From a virus, in the IMG/VR virus record IMGVR_UViG_3300036760_000945, positions 18,852-82,851 of that record: a stretch of DNA of 64,000 nt; one strand, given 5' to 3'. The notes under the pieces are model-generated. The model was not told the origin of the DNA, made no database searches, and worked only from the letters and a program-made list of their open reading frames with translations. The position numbers and the translations under genes were made by a program. This document shows, one piece after another, positions 63,855-64,000 of the stretch (position 1 is its first letter; each line of letters begins with the position of its first letter).

Positions 63855-63863
63855 TGATATAAT
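63855..63863 (+). promoter_or_regulatory. Extended -10 promoter TGATATAAT
   Basis: Plus-strand TGn-TATAAT 28 nt before the ATG at 63891. Confidence 0.5.
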
Positions 63864-63890
63864 ACAGGTGTACGAAAGAAGAATGAAACC

Positions 63891-64000
63891 ATGATAAAGA
63901 ACATCTTCTCAAAGAAGAAGCACAAGATCGGAGAGAAATTTACTATTACGAATAGACGTACTGGCCAACAAATGGAGGCAACGGTTATCAGGGACTACGG
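63891..64000 (+). CDS. Small basic protein, cut by window end
   Basis: 36 complete codons visible from the ATG at 63891. Lys-rich start (F-S-K-K-K-H-K-I-G), then beta-like sequence. Weak site (AAAGAAG). Confidence 0.55.
   Translation, partial: MIKNIFSKKKHKIGEKFTITNRRTGQQMEATVIRDY

Noticed and set aside
1-64000. CRISPR array, integrase or insertion sequence
   Set aside because: No regularly spaced direct repeats with unique spacers, no recombinase motifs and no IS-type inverted ends were seen.

Overview
The window is part of the genome of a double-stranded DNA tailed bacteriophage, most likely with a long non-contractile tail (siphovirus-like). The evidence is a canonical block of virion genes in the usual order (large terminase, portal, scaffold, major capsid, head-tail connectors, tail tube, overlapping tail chaperones, very long tape measure, tail tip and fibre proteins), a muramidase-type lysin, and about 80 short, tightly packed early genes of mostly unknown function. 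No integrase was seen. The host cannot be named: the GH25 muramidase and the strong AGGAGG-type ribosome sites would fit a host with an accessible murein wall, but this is only suggestive.

Layout. 1-36994 is a minus-strand late module, read right to left: a glycan cluster (31.4-35.4 kb: two related glycosyltransferases, three methyltransferase domains, a DUF115-like protein), lysis and cell-wall genes (27.9-30.2 kb), terL (24.9-27.6 kb), portal to tail tube (18-24.2 kb), chaperones and tape measure (8.3-17.9 kb), and tail tip/fibre genes to the window edge. 37.0-38.1 kb is a control region with several minus-strand promoters, an operator-like palindrome and tiny genes. 38.1-64 kb is a plus-strand early module with a tRNA-Arg, SSB, ParB-like, PD-(D/E)XK, Lar-like and LexA-like proteins, and many small zinc-ribbon or membrane proteins. 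Two minus-strand genes interrupt it: a glycosyltransferase at 46.5 kb and an HTH protein, perhaps the small terminase, at 49.5 kb.

Most striking are mobile and self-processing elements. The terL Walker A motif is split by a class 1 intein whose endonuclease region is replaced by an HNH endonuclease gene coded on the opposite strand. Two other HNH genes (35.7 and 48.6 kb) sit at the 5' end of a target gene: a remnant of the target's first codons lies before or at the start of the HNH gene, and a recoded start of the target lies after it, overlapping the HNH stop. The tape measure protein carries an intein-like Hint domain 101 residues from its C-terminus without the nucleophile needed for splicing, which suggests self-cleavage. 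The block from 38.0 to 41.8 kb is unusually rich in perfect stem-loops, in genes as well as between them.
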